From contig CALXKS010000069.1 in NCBI GenBank assembly GCA_944389015.1, forward strand, positions 1-64,000: DNA of 64,000 nucleotides, written 5' to 3'. The notes under the pieces were generated by a model. The model was not told the DNA's origin and did not search any database. It saw only the letters and a list, made by a program, of their open reading frames with translations. This stretch comes from an uncultured Spirochaetaceae bacterium. GTDB lineage: Bacteria; Spirochaetota; Spirochaetia; Sphaerochaetales; Sphaerochaetaceae. This document shows positions 27,060 through 35,424 of the stretch, in pieces (the first letter of the stretch is position 1; each line of letters opens with the position of its first letter). A program made the translations under genes and the position numbers.

Positions 27060-28066
27060 GAAAACTGCTGATAGCCTTGATGCTGCTTGTTTCATTGTCA
27101 TTGGCAGCAGCGCCATTCACCGACTCACTCGGAAGGACTGCAGAGCTGCCGGATGAGATTGAACGCATAGTCCCATCCGGGAATCTTGCCCAGATGGTTC
27201 TCTACTCACTCTCTCCGGAAAAGATCGCTGGATGGTCTTCAAAGCTTTCAGGATCCGCAGAGGAGTATTTTCTGCAGGATACGGTCAACCTTCCTGTATT
27301 CGGCACCTTCTATGGAAAGAAGGCCAACCTCAACAAGGAAGCGCTCATGGCAGCGTTCCCCGATGTCGTCATCGATATGGGAGAGATCAAGGGATCAAAG
27401 GAAGCGATGATAAAGGATCTGGACAAGCTCTCTTCCGAGATCATGATACCTGTGATCTTCATTGAAGCGTATCTCGACAATACTCCCGATGTATACAGGA
27501 CGATGGGAAGCCTTCTGGGCATTGAGGAAAGAGCTGAGGATCTTGCATCTTTCGCAGAGGATGCGATCGCGATGGCGGCAGAAGCCAGGGAGAGGATATC
27601 AGAGCCTGTTACAGTCTATTATTCGACTTCCCCTGATGGACTCGAGGCCATTGCTGAAGGCAACTTCCATGGAGAGGTGATTGAGAAGATCGGAGCAAAG
27701 AACATAGTCCCATCATCCTTCGGGGAAGCTTCAGGCAGCATATCTCTGGAGCAGCTCTATATATGGGATCCTGATGTGATCCTATTCCAGGAGGAAGAGG
27801 CCTACAGGAATGCGGTCAGCAGCCCGGAATGGCAGGTGCTGGATGCGGTATCGGAAGGCAGGGTTTATCTGATTCCCTCAGAGCCATATTCATTCATAGA
27901 TGCACCTCCTGCGACAAACAGGATCATCGGAATCTACTGGCTTGGGAATCTTCTGTATCCGGATCTCTACCCTGTGGATATCATCGAGAAGACAATGGAG
28001 TACTACAAGCTCTACTACAGCTATGAGCTGACAGAGGATCATGCTATGGAGATTCTCCATATCTGA
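27056..28066 (+). CDS. Periplasmic metal-chelate-binding protein (FecB/BtuF family)
   Basis: A 336-residue periplasmic solute-binding protein of class III. It has a cleavable signal peptide (MRKLLIALMLLVSLSLAAA) without a lipobox Cys, so it should be soluble, as expected in a diderm. The mature start PFTDSLGRTAELPDEIERIV is the common N-terminus of this family (TDxxGR...P..P.RIV). The ATG at 27056, 4 bases after AAAGGAGG, is used rather than one 33 bases upstream. Last gene of the operon; it converges with the next operon with a gap of 3 bases. Confidence 0.93.
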   Translation: MRKLLIALMLLVSLSLAAAPFTDSLGRTAELPDEIERIVPSGNLAQMVLYSLSPEKIAGWSSKLSGSAEEYFLQDTVNLPVFGTFYGKKANLNKEALMAAFPDVVIDMGEIKGSKEAMIKDLDKLSSEIMIPVIFIEAYLDNTPDVYRTMGSLLGIEERAEDLASFAEDAIAMAAEARERISEPVTVYYSTSPDGLEAIAEGNFHGEVIEKIGAKNIVPSSFGEASGSISLEQLYIWDPDVILFQEEEAYRNAVSSPEWQVLDAVSEGRVYLIPSEPYSFIDAPPATNRIIGIYWLGNLLYPDLYPVDIIEKTMEYYKLYYSYELTEDHAMEILHI

Positions 28067-28069
28067 AAG

Positions 28070-28429
28070 CTATATCCCCGCATTCCTCAGTATCTTCTCA
28101 GGATTGCCACCATATGAGCGGACCGAGGCTGTAAGCGCATCAACGGATTTTCTGAGCTTTGCGATCTCACTATCCGCATTGCTCTGTATCCCCAGATTCT
28201 TCAGCAGCCCCGGAAGCGATTTTGCGAACTCTGTGCATGCTGCATCCCTCCAGGCTTGATTGCGGCTTGCCGCTATGAGAATTGAGGACGCCATCCGAAC
28301 CACGTCCTGAGGCGTTGGATTATTCTGGAAAACGAGGCTGAAGTGCGACGCATCTGTCTTCAGTATATTGATTCCCGGAAGCGTCTTTGCCATCTCCGGC
28401 GTGATCCTCTGCATATTGCTGCTATCCAT
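28070..28429 (-). CDS. Hypothetical protein, last gene of the pyrimidine/envelope operon
   Basis: A 119-residue soluble protein that I do not recognise. The middle (FSLVFQNNPTPQDVVRMASS) looks alpha-beta, and the C-terminal 40 residues (SEIAKLRKSVDALTASVRSY) have a short coiled-coil heptad pattern. The start at 28429 is set by GGAGG five bases upstream; the longer frame overlaps the MGMT gene. It lies 31 bases after that gene and is probably co-transcribed. Confidence 0.7.
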   Translation of the reverse strand: MDSSNMQRITPEMAKTLPGINILKTDASHFSLVFQNNPTPQDVVRMASSILIAASRNQAWRDAACTEFAKSLPGLLKNLGIQSNADSEIAKLRKSVDALTASVRSYGGNPEKILRNAGI

Positions 28430-28460
28430 ATTTTCCTCCATAGGGATCATATCCCCTTTT

Positions 28461-28772
28461 TCATTCCCAGTTCCATCTGCATCTGGAAAGATCCACATGC
28501 TCCACATCCCTGAAGGGCACTCCCTCACTTTCAAGGAGCTCATGCTGCTCATTCCATCCCGGGACAAGCCTGCCTGCATGGTTCACGACCCGGTGGCAGG
28601 GGTAATTGCCATAGTTTCCGGAAAACCTGCATATCCTCCCAACAAGCCGCGACCTTCCGGGCATGCCAAGGAGATTCGCGATATCCCCATATGTCGAGAC
28701 ATGGCCAGGAGGGATCTCACCTATCAATGACAGCACTTCATAGGCAAGATCATCGGTGAGGACCCGATGCAT
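28461..28772 (-). CDS. MGMT/Ada-family alkyltransferase-like protein, short form
   Basis: A 103-residue single-domain relative of O6-methylguanine-DNA methyltransferase. IPPGHVSTYGDIANLLG (residues 19-35), the arginine finger region and YPCHRVVNHAGRLVPGW (near 57) are clear. The acceptor Cys of PCHR is kept, unlike the alkyltransferase-like (ATL) proteins that carry Trp, so it could still accept alkyl groups. The N-terminal domain of full MGMT is missing. It starts one base into the stop of the upstream outer-membrane-like gene. Confidence 0.9.
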   Translation of the reverse strand: MHRVLTDDLAYEVLSLIGEIPPGHVSTYGDIANLLGMPGRSRLVGRICRFSGNYGNYPCHRVVNHAGRLVPGWNEQHELLESEGVPFRDVEHVDLSRCRWNWE

Positions 28773-29290
28773 CAGAAGTAATCCCTGTATGTACCGCGGA
28801 CATAGAAGTCGATATCGAGAAGCGAGAAAAGAACGACAACGCCATTGTTCACAGCATCATACCCCACTGCCGTTCTGAAAAGCCTCTCTCGCCTTCCAGA
28901 TACAGGGCTCCCGATAGTAAGCGGGGTTATTGATATCATCGGACCTGCGCCATTGTTGGCTGTCCGATAGAATCCTCCGATGCCGATCAGTGTGTTCATC
29001 CCGGATCCGGCGATCCTGGACGCTGTCGACCTCGGTCCAAGGAGAGCTGCAGAGAAATCAATGCCGAACATATTATCGGCAAACGGAATGGGAAGGATCT
29101 CCGATACTCCCCACAGATCCATCTCCCAGCGCTCTGACAGTCCGATGTTCACACCATAGGAGAAGCTTATTCCCTTCTCCGGCCACCTGTATATCCCATG
29201 GCCTATCGAAAGGGATATATCATGATAATCACCGGCACTGAGAGGAAGAAGCGAGAGAATAAGCATTATGGCTATGACGGCTCTTCTCAT
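28772..29290 (-). CDS. Outer-membrane-like protein with signal peptide
   Basis: A 172-residue protein with a signal peptide (MRRAVIAIMLILSLLPLSAG), then alternating strands rich in Gly, Ser and aromatics (SLSIGHGIYRWPEKGISFSY, for example) and a C-terminal aromatic residue (RDYF). This is the profile of a small beta-barrel. No known family was recognised. The start at 29290 follows GGAGG by 6 bases and overlaps the upstream gene as ATGA. Confidence 0.7.
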   Translation of the reverse strand: MRRAVIAIMLILSLLPLSAGDYHDISLSIGHGIYRWPEKGISFSYGVNIGLSERWEMDLWGVSEILPIPFADNMFGIDFSAALLGPRSTASRIAGSGMNTLIGIGGFYRTANNGAGPMISITPLTIGSPVSGRRERLFRTAVGYDAVNNGVVVLFSLLDIDFYVRGTYRDYF

Positions 29291-29784
29291 ACAGCACCTC
29301 CGAAGAAACATGAGAACTTCATCACGTACAGTCCCCAGCCCCACCTGCCTTCCAGTATCTCATAGAGCACATACGGGGAGAAGAACTCGAACGAATATGA
29401 TTTATCGTGGAATGCGAATGGGGATAAGGATACAAGAAGATTGAACTCGTTCCCCATTCTGTACTGGAAACCGGTTCCGATGCGCGGTGACCATACAACA
29501 GGATTCGGGAACAGCGCGTTGAACGCATGATCCGTAAGAAGGAGCATGGGAAGCGAGACCTGTACTCTTGCGCTCTCGAAGAATGTACCATATGGTGTGA
29601 GGTCCATAGAGAGCTCTATATCCCCTGCATGATCCGGATTGAACGAGACTACCGCAGCCGCGGTAAGCCCACCATATGGCTTCTGGCCTGAGAACTGGCC
29701 GACAGGAGCAAGGGAATAGCCGAATGAGACTGAATAGAGAGAAGATGGAATAAGAAGAAGCAAAAGCAGAATGATACGTCTCAT
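29287..29784 (-). CDS. Outer-membrane-like protein with signal peptide
   Basis: A 165-residue protein: a signal peptide (MRRIILLLLLLIPSSLYS), then amphipathic strands with many Phe, Tyr and Gly, as in small outer-membrane barrels. It shares signal-peptide style and size with the next gene, with which it overlaps by 4 bases, so the two may form a pair. The ATG at 29784 comes right after GGAGGTTAG, which includes the stop of the phospholipase-D-like gene. Function unknown. Confidence 0.7.
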   Translation of the reverse strand: MRRIILLLLLLIPSSLYSVSFGYSLAPVGQFSGQKPYGGLTAAAVVSFNPDHAGDIELSMDLTPYGTFFESARVQVSLPMLLLTDHAFNALFPNPVVWSPRIGTGFQYRMGNEFNLLVSLSPFAFHDKSYSFEFFSPYVLYEILEGRWGWGLYVMKFSCFFGGAV

Positions 29785-29785
29785 C

Positions 29786-31048
29786 CTAACCTCCATAGTA
29801 CATGAAAAGATACGAGAAGAGATTTCCCTGCTCCTTCTTCAGGCGCTCTGCCTCTTCCATCGTATAGAGATGGGAGCCCTTCATTATCATGCGTGCATGC
29901 TCCTCAAGCTCTTCTGCAAGCTCCCTGCTGTCAATGACAAGGGCAAGCTCGTGGGAAAGCCCCATAGATCTGTAATTGAAGTTCGATGATCCGATGACGA
30001 CATATCGGTCATCGACGATCATGAGCTTCTCATGGAGAAGAGGGAGCTCATTGCCCTCCTCGTCCTCTGTGCTGCTGTAGACCGTTATCCCTGTACCGAG
30101 AAGATCCGGGAGGAAATAGTATACCCCGCCTGCTGCATATCCCCTGAGATCGATCGGCATGACCATCGTCACATCGACACCGCGCTCGGAGGTCATCGAA
30201 AGGCATTTCTTCATATTGTCATCGAGGACAGGGAGATACGGGAAGATAAGCACTGACCTTGAAGCTGATGCGAAAAGCGAAGCATACATGCCTGAAATGG
30301 AGTCAGATCCCATATTCAATAGATATGCATCATATATTCCATCATTCTCCTCTGCGATCGGGAAATCATCATAGCTTATCTCCTCTACGGAGGTCCTGTT
30401 CCAGATATCCACGAACTCCTTCATGAGAGCTTCGGAAAGAGATGGGGACCGGAAGAGATACATGCTGTCCCGCTGTGTCTTCCCTTCTCCTGCTCCCATC
30501 GAGATGTAGTTCATGTTCATGCCGCCTATCGCCGCAAGCTCCCCATCTATGACAAACAGCTTCCTGTGGTCACGGATCACGAGCTCGGAGGGATTGAGAA
30601 GCCTGGTCGCGGAGAGCGGGGAATACTCCAGCAGGTTGATGCCGAAATCACGGAGGAAGTAGAGCTGGGTCATGTGATTGCGCGTCTCCGTCATATCATA
30701 GGAGGAGATACCATCTATGATGAAATAGATATCGACACCCCGCTGAGAAGCATCTATCAGGGCATCATACATTCCATCCAGGGACTCGGAGCTTGACCCG
30801 AGGAAAGTCGAGATCAGGATATAATCCTCTGCTTCCCCGATAAGCCCTGTTATACGTTCAAGCCACTCCGTTCCATCAAAATAGGTCTCAGGATATGGCA
30901 CAGTCACATGCTCTGCCCCGAACGAGATGAGCTTCTCCTCAAGGGAGAGGGAGCTATCATAGGCAGGTCCTGCCACGAAATCCTCCGTGAATGAGGCACA
31001 GGAGGAAAGGAACAGGGAAAATAGGATGATATATGCCAGCCGTTTCAC
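29786..31048 (-). CDS. Phospholipase D / cardiolipin synthase-like lipoprotein
   Basis: A 420-residue exported lipoprotein (lipobox LFLSSC, Cys17). Two HKD motifs of the PLD superfamily are complete: HRKLFVIDGELAAIGGMNMNY in the first half and HEKLMIVDDRYVVIGSSNFN in the second. It may transfer or hydrolyse phosphodiesters of lipids in the envelope, as cardiolipin synthases do, but the lipoprotein anchor instead of N-terminal helices is unusual for that role. It starts with GTG 3 bases after the upstream stop. Confidence 0.9.
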   Translation of the reverse strand: MKRLAYIILFSLFLSSCASFTEDFVAGPAYDSSLSLEEKLISFGAEHVTVPYPETYFDGTEWLERITGLIGEAEDYILISTFLGSSSESLDGMYDALIDASQRGVDIYFIIDGISSYDMTETRNHMTQLYFLRDFGINLLEYSPLSATRLLNPSELVIRDHRKLFVIDGELAAIGGMNMNYISMGAGEGKTQRDSMYLFRSPSLSEALMKEFVDIWNRTSVEEISYDDFPIAEENDGIYDAYLLNMGSDSISGMYASLFASASRSVLIFPYLPVLDDNMKKCLSMTSERGVDVTMVMPIDLRGYAAGGVYYFLPDLLGTGITVYSSTEDEEGNELPLLHEKLMIVDDRYVVIGSSNFNYRSMGLSHELALVIDSRELAEELEEHARMIMKGSHLYTMEEAERLKKEQGNLFSYLFMYYGG

Positions 31049-31051
31049 GCA

Positions 31052-32149
31052 CTAGATTGTATTCAGGGTGAATGGTTTCGGCAACAGCTCCGAGAACTTC
31101 ATCTCAACTCTGCTGCGCTCCGAGGCAAGAATCACAGCAGTATCGGGATGTGCGAACTCTGCAAGGACCTGAAGACATACGGCGCAAGGAGGAGATGGAG
31201 GATCGCTTTCAGTGAATACGACGATAAGATCTATCGATGTCCTGCCCTCCTCTGAAATAGCTGTCGTGACTGCATTCCGCTCTGCGCATATGGTAGCGCC
31301 ATATGATGAATTCTCCACATTGGACCCTGTGTGGATTCTTCCGGATGCTGTGACAACCGCTGCACCTACCTTGAATCTGGAGTAAGGAGCATATGCATTA
31401 AGGCGTGCTTTTTCTGCCATCTCCAACGCATGGTCTTTAAGATAATCCGTGATGACCGCATGCATAGCTCTCCTTCCTTCGCCGATCAGCTCAGCTGCAT
31501 CATCAGCGGAGCCGAAAGCTGCTAGATCCGATACAACACGATCAGCCCCAGCTCCATAGAGCTCTGCCACGGAATATGTGGATCCAGTACCTATGGCATA
31601 GCACCCGGCGCTCTTCGCGCTCCTGATTCCCATCACAGAGTCCTCGAATACAATAGCCTCCTTTCCATCAAGACCCAGCCTGATCAGGCATAGCGAATAG
31701 ATATCGGGGAAAGGTTTGTTGCGCTTTATATCCTCACCTGATGCTATGAAGTCGAAGTCAGCCTCTTCCAGCCCTATGCATGAGATATTCATCAATACCT
31801 TCCAGCGGGGTGCTGATGATGCAAGCGCTGTCATTATCCCCCGCTTCCGTGCGCTTCTCACGATTTCCTTCGCACCGGGAAGCGAAAGATCAAGATCCGC
31901 GGCTCTCTTCCCATACTCCTTCCTGAAAAAAGCAGAGGCATCCTCGTATGAATATGGAGGACCTGAGAGCCCGAGATCCTTAGCAGGCCCATCGAAGAAT
32001 ATACGTTCTCCTCCCCCAAGATAGCGGGAGAAATCAGAGCTGCTGGCATTCACTCCGATCGATCTGAAGTAGCTTACTCCGACAGAGACTGAGAGCTCCT
32101 CGCTCTCCGCCAGAACTCCATCCATATCGAATAGGAAAGCCCTGATCAT
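31052..32149 (-). CDS. HAD phosphatase - cytidine deaminase fusion protein
   Basis: A 365-residue two-domain enzyme. Residues 1 to about 225 form a HAD hydrolase of the beta-phosphoglucomutase-like branch: FDMDGVLAESE (residues 7-17), the lysine in IKRNKPFPD, and VFEDSVMGIRSAKSAG. Residues about 230-365 form a homotetrameric-type cytidine deaminase: PYSRFKVGAAV, CAERNA with the catalytic Glu, and PCAVC supplying the zinc cysteines. Together they could dephosphorylate a pyrimidine nucleotide and deaminate the cytidine released. The gene overlaps dihydropyrimidinase by 4 bases, which supports a pyrimidine role. The HAD substrate is inferred. Confidence 0.92.
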   Translation of the reverse strand: MIRAFLFDMDGVLAESEELSVSVGVSYFRSIGVNASSSDFSRYLGGGERIFFDGPAKDLGLSGPPYSYEDASAFFRKEYGKRAADLDLSLPGAKEIVRSARKRGIMTALASSAPRWKVLMNISCIGLEEADFDFIASGEDIKRNKPFPDIYSLCLIRLGLDGKEAIVFEDSVMGIRSAKSAGCYAIGTGSTYSVAELYGAGADRVVSDLAAFGSADDAAELIGEGRRAMHAVITDYLKDHALEMAEKARLNAYAPYSRFKVGAAVVTASGRIHTGSNVENSSYGATICAERNAVTTAISEEGRTSIDLIVVFTESDPPSPPCAVCLQVLAEFAHPDTAVILASERSRVEMKFSELLPKPFTLNTI

Positions 32150-33513
32150 CTCTTCACCTTCAGATAGCGGCCATCCCCGGAAAGCCCGAGATAGATGCCA
32201 TCGCCCATGATGAGCCGTCCTCTGAGAAATGTCATCACTACCCTGCCTGTCACATTCATTCCCTCATAGGCGGTATAGCCGGAGGCACTGTGGATCGTAT
32301 CTTTTGAGAGCGTCCATGATGAGTCAGGATCAAAGAGAACGATATCCGCATCGGTGCCCTCCTCAAGGGATCCCTTCTCAGGATAGAGGCCGAAGATCTT
32401 GGCAGGTCCTGTGGAGATGAGGTTAACGACCTGGGAAAGAGAGAGGCTTCCTGAGGAGAGTGCGAATGTATTCACAAGAGGAAGCAGCTCCTCGGTTCCT
32501 GGGATTCCCGGATATATCGTCCTGCAGTCATCGCTCTCAAGCTTCTGCTCATATGTGAATGCGCAGTGATCTGTTGCAATCACCTGTATCTCTCCATTGA
32601 GCACAGCTTCCTGAAGGGCCAGATTATCCTCCCTGGTCCTCAGCGGAGGAGTCATGACATAAAGCGATCCATCCTTGCCTTCAAGCTTCGACTTATCCAG
32701 GAAAAGATAATGGGGAGTTGTCTCGCAGATTATCCTGACGCCGCGGCTTCTGAGTTCCCTTACAGCCTCAAGACCTGCCTTCGATGAAAGATGGACGATA
32801 TAGACTGGCATATCGAGCTCCTCTGCGATTCCTCCGACATATCTTATGGCCTCGGCCTCCGCTTCCGAAGGACGCAGCGAGGCATGATCGGCAGGTTTGT
32901 ATCCACCCTTCCAGTTTTTTCCTATCTCCGTGATGATCCTGTCATCCTCTGAATGGACTGTGACAAGAAGATCGAGATCGCGGGCAGCGCGGAAGATGGA
33001 GAGAAGCTCATCCCTCTTCTCCACAAGGTATCCTACATCGCGGTATGTGGTGAAGATCTTCAGCGTTCCGACACCTGCCTCCGCGATGCTCTTAAGCTCC
33101 TCGGATATATCATCACGATAGGCATAGACTCCCTGATGGAGCGTATAGTCTATTGCCATCGGAGCCATCTCGCGGCGCCTCGTATTGAATGAGCCAAGGA
33201 GTGATTTCTTATCGTCATCGGCAAAATCAACGACTGTCGTCACACCTCCGAATGCAGCCAGCCGTGAGCCTTCCTCGAAGGAATCAGCAGTGACAGTCCC
33301 CCGGGATACAAGATGATAGTGCGTATGCGCATCTATGATGCCAGGAAGGACGCATAGCCCTGAAGCATCGATCGTAGCAGTATCAGCAGGAAGAGCCGAT
33401 ACGTCAATTGCAGGAGCAACTCTCTTTATCTTCGATCCCTCGATGAGGATATCCTGATGCCTCATCCACTCTCTATCAATAAGTAATCCGCCTTTGATCA
33501 ATGTATATGCCAT
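32146..33513 (-). CDS. Dihydropyrimidinase / D-hydantoinase family amidohydrolase
   Basis: A 455-residue cyclic amidohydrolase that opens dihydropyrimidine or hydantoin rings. Metal ligands are visible: His63 and His65 (DAHTH), the carboxylated Lys152 (GTLKIFTTY), His187 (TVHSED), a His in VHLSSKAG and the Asp in ATDHCAF. It heads a seven-gene operon with the HAD-cytidine deaminase fusion, then envelope proteins and an MGMT-like protein. There is no Shine-Dalgarno; a promoter with TTGCTA, 17 bases and TATCAT ends 6 bases before the ATG. Allantoinase or dihydroorotase activity is less likely given the partner gene. Confidence 0.9.
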   Translation of the reverse strand: MAYTLIKGGLLIDREWMRHQDILIEGSKIKRVAPAIDVSALPADTATIDASGLCVLPGIIDAHTHYHLVSRGTVTADSFEEGSRLAAFGGVTTVVDFADDDKKSLLGSFNTRRREMAPMAIDYTLHQGVYAYRDDISEELKSIAEAGVGTLKIFTTYRDVGYLVEKRDELLSIFRAARDLDLLVTVHSEDDRIITEIGKNWKGGYKPADHASLRPSEAEAEAIRYVGGIAEELDMPVYIVHLSSKAGLEAVRELRSRGVRIICETTPHYLFLDKSKLEGKDGSLYVMTPPLRTREDNLALQEAVLNGEIQVIATDHCAFTYEQKLESDDCRTIYPGIPGTEELLPLVNTFALSSGSLSLSQVVNLISTGPAKIFGLYPEKGSLEEGTDADIVLFDPDSSWTLSKDTIHSASGYTAYEGMNVTGRVVMTFLRGRLIMGDGIYLGLSGDGRYLKVKR

Positions 33514-33519
33514 GCTTTT

Positions 33520-33548
33520 ATGATATATCCGGCGGATAACGATAGCAA
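33520..33548 (-). promoter_or_regulatory. Promoter of the dihydropyrimidinase operon (leaderless)
   Basis: Minus strand -35 TTGCTA (33543-33548), 17-base spacer, -10 TATCAT (33520-33525), then 6 bases to the ATG. Confidence 0.65.
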
Positions 33549-33554
33549 ATGGAT

Positions 33555-34910
33555 TTAGAGATCATGGCGTCTGAATGCCCGGTCAAGCCAGTCTGCCTTC
33601 AGAAGATAAACGATGAAAAGAACGGAGGATAGGACCCATGTGATGGGATATGCAAGATATACCAGCTCTATCGTATGGGAGATCGAGAGAGCAACCGTTA
33701 TGTAGATGACGCGGAAGATGCACCAGGCCCCGAGCATTATAGCCATTGGTACAGTCGCCTTACCCGCTCCTCTGAGGACCCCTGCTATGCAGTGCGAAAG
33801 CGCAAGGACGCAGTAGAAAAGACACTCGATCCTCGCCTGCCTTACTCCGAAGGAGACCACATCCGGCGATGAATTGAACAGGGATATGAGCTGTGGCGCG
33901 GAAATAAAGAAGAACAGTCCGATGCACTCTGCCATCAGAACCGAGCATAATACTCCGAACTTCACACCCTTGATCACTCTGTCTCTCTTCCCTGCCCCGA
34001 TGTTCTGTCCGACAAACGTTGTCAGCGACAATGAGAAACTTGTGATGGGAAGGAATGCGAAGCCCTCGATCTTCGAGTATGCACCGCTTCCTGCGACCGC
34101 GAAGGAGGCGAATGTATTTATATTTGTCTGGACGATTATGTTCGCGAAGTTTATCACGGAGTTCTGCACACCGGAGGGAAGTCCATAGGAGATAATGCGC
34201 CTGAGCATTGCCCTGTCGATCCTGATATCCCTGATCCGCACCTTATATGGCGTATCATCATGCATGAGCTTCCTCATGCAGAGAAAAGAGCTCACAGCCT
34301 GTGACATTATCGTTGCGAACGCTGCTCCTCCGACACCTGTGCGGACGACACCGACAAGAAAGAGATCCAGGAATATATTGATGATCGAGGATAGAATCAG
34401 ATAGTAAAGGGGATGACGGCTGTCACCCAAGGCATTCATGATTCCCATCATTATGTTGTACAGGACCGAGAATATCACACCGAGAGAGTAGATACGGAAG
34501 TAGCGGATGCTCTCCGGAAGCACATCCTCCGGAGTCTGCATCCACCTGAGAATCGTAGGAGTGAACAACGTTCCAAGGACAACGAGGACTGCTCCTGCGG
34601 CTATTCCGAACGCTATATCGGTATGGATTGCTTTTCTCAGCTTCTCCATATCCCTGGCCCCGAAATAGCCTGCGATGACAACACCTGCTCCGATGGCCAT
34701 TCCATTGAAGAAACCCACCATCATGTTTATAAGAGGTGTCGATGAGGAGACTGCTGCAAGGGCCTCCGGTCCAACGAAATTGCCTACTATGACGGAATCG
34801 GCGGCATTGTACAGCTGCTGGAAGAGATTCGAAAGCAGCAGGGGAATAGCAAAAAGAAGCATATTCCTCTCTATAGGACCTGTCGTGAAATCTATACCCT
34901 TCCCATCCAT
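33555..34910 (-). CDS. MATE family efflux transporter (4)
   Basis: A 451-residue membrane exporter with about 12 helices. The N-terminal block YNAADSVIVGNFVGPEALAAV is nearly the same as in the MATE at 13732-15060, marking a paralogous pair. Substrate unknown. No Shine-Dalgarno; TAAAAC lies 6 bases before the ATG with TTGCGG 18 bases further up. The gene lies 41 bases upstream of the dihydropyrimidinase start, which has its own promoter. Confidence 0.94.
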   Translation of the reverse strand: MDGKGIDFTTGPIERNMLLFAIPLLLSNLFQQLYNAADSVIVGNFVGPEALAAVSSSTPLINMMVGFFNGMAIGAGVVIAGYFGARDMEKLRKAIHTDIAFGIAAGAVLVVLGTLFTPTILRWMQTPEDVLPESIRYFRIYSLGVIFSVLYNIMMGIMNALGDSRHPLYYLILSSIINIFLDLFLVGVVRTGVGGAAFATIMSQAVSSFLCMRKLMHDDTPYKVRIRDIRIDRAMLRRIISYGLPSGVQNSVINFANIIVQTNINTFASFAVAGSGAYSKIEGFAFLPITSFSLSLTTFVGQNIGAGKRDRVIKGVKFGVLCSVLMAECIGLFFFISAPQLISLFNSSPDVVSFGVRQARIECLFYCVLALSHCIAGVLRGAGKATVPMAIMLGAWCIFRVIYITVALSISHTIELVYLAYPITWVLSSVLFIVYLLKADWLDRAFRRHDL

Positions 34911-34916
34911 ACTTCT

Positions 34917-34946
34917 GTTTTACATCCAAGATGGGGCTGTCCGCAA
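34917..34946 (-). promoter_or_regulatory. Promoter of MATE 4 (leaderless)
   Basis: Minus strand -35 TTGCGG (34941-34946), 18-base spacer, -10 TAAAAC (34917-34922), then 6 bases to the ATG. Both boxes are imperfect. Confidence 0.4.
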
Positions 34947-34953
34947 CAGAGTC

Positions 34954-35373
34954 TTAAGGGAATGCTCTCACGACGAAATCATAGACAAACTGAACCGAAC
35001 GGCATGTGAGGTCCTCACAGCGATGAGGTGGATCATCCTCTGAGAATCCCCCTGGTCTGAGATCGGAACATCTGAGGGAACCGAATGCCGCTTCATACTC
35101 CCCTGCGAATCTCCTGCAGAGCCCTGGTATATCCTCATAGCCTCTGCTTTCAGCAATGACCGCAAGGAACATCAGCGCACCCTCGACCAGCCCGCACTGA
35201 GCTCCATATCCCCCGGCTCCATGCATTCCGGATGCCGCAATGAGCGTCTGATCCTCAATCCTGACCCCGGTAAGGCGGGAAAGGATGCGGAGAGTTGTCC
35301 GCGCACAGTTCTCATCCAGCTCCCAGTACAGCCTACGGACTTCCTTCCTGATATACTCTTCAGCCTGTTCCAT
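34954..35373 (-). CDS. C_GCAxxG_C_C family protein
   Basis: A 139-residue soluble protein of the C_GCAxxG_C_C family, likely a redox or metal-binding protein of anaerobes. The pattern is seen as NCARTT near residue 22, GAGGYGAQCGLVEGAL near 53, then single Cys in LRCSDLR and CEDLTC toward the end. Function in the family is not established. A perfect extended -10 (TGcTATAAT) ends 6 bases before the ATG and there is no Shine-Dalgarno, the cleanest leaderless start in the window. Divergent from ung. Confidence 0.88.
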   Translation of the reverse strand: MEQAEEYIRKEVRRLYWELDENCARTTLRILSRLTGVRIEDQTLIAASGMHGAGGYGAQCGLVEGALMFLAVIAESRGYEDIPGLCRRFAGEYEAAFGSLRCSDLRPGGFSEDDPPHRCEDLTCRSVQFVYDFVVRAFP

Positions 35374-35379
35374 AGCAGG

Positions 35380-35388
35380 ATTATAGCA
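35380..35388 (-). promoter_or_regulatory. Extended -10 promoter of the C_GCAxxG_C_C gene (leaderless)
   Basis: Minus strand TGc-TATAAT (full consensus), then 6 bases, then the ATG at 35373. Confidence 0.65.
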
Positions 35389-35424
35389 CTTGACGCGCTC
35401 GATGTATTGTCAGAGCATCATCTT

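Noticed and set aside
28461-28772. Call as an alkyltransferase-like (ATL) protein
   Set aside because: ATL proteins have Trp or another residue in place of the acceptor Cys. Here PCHR is intact, so a possible methyltransferase activity is kept open.
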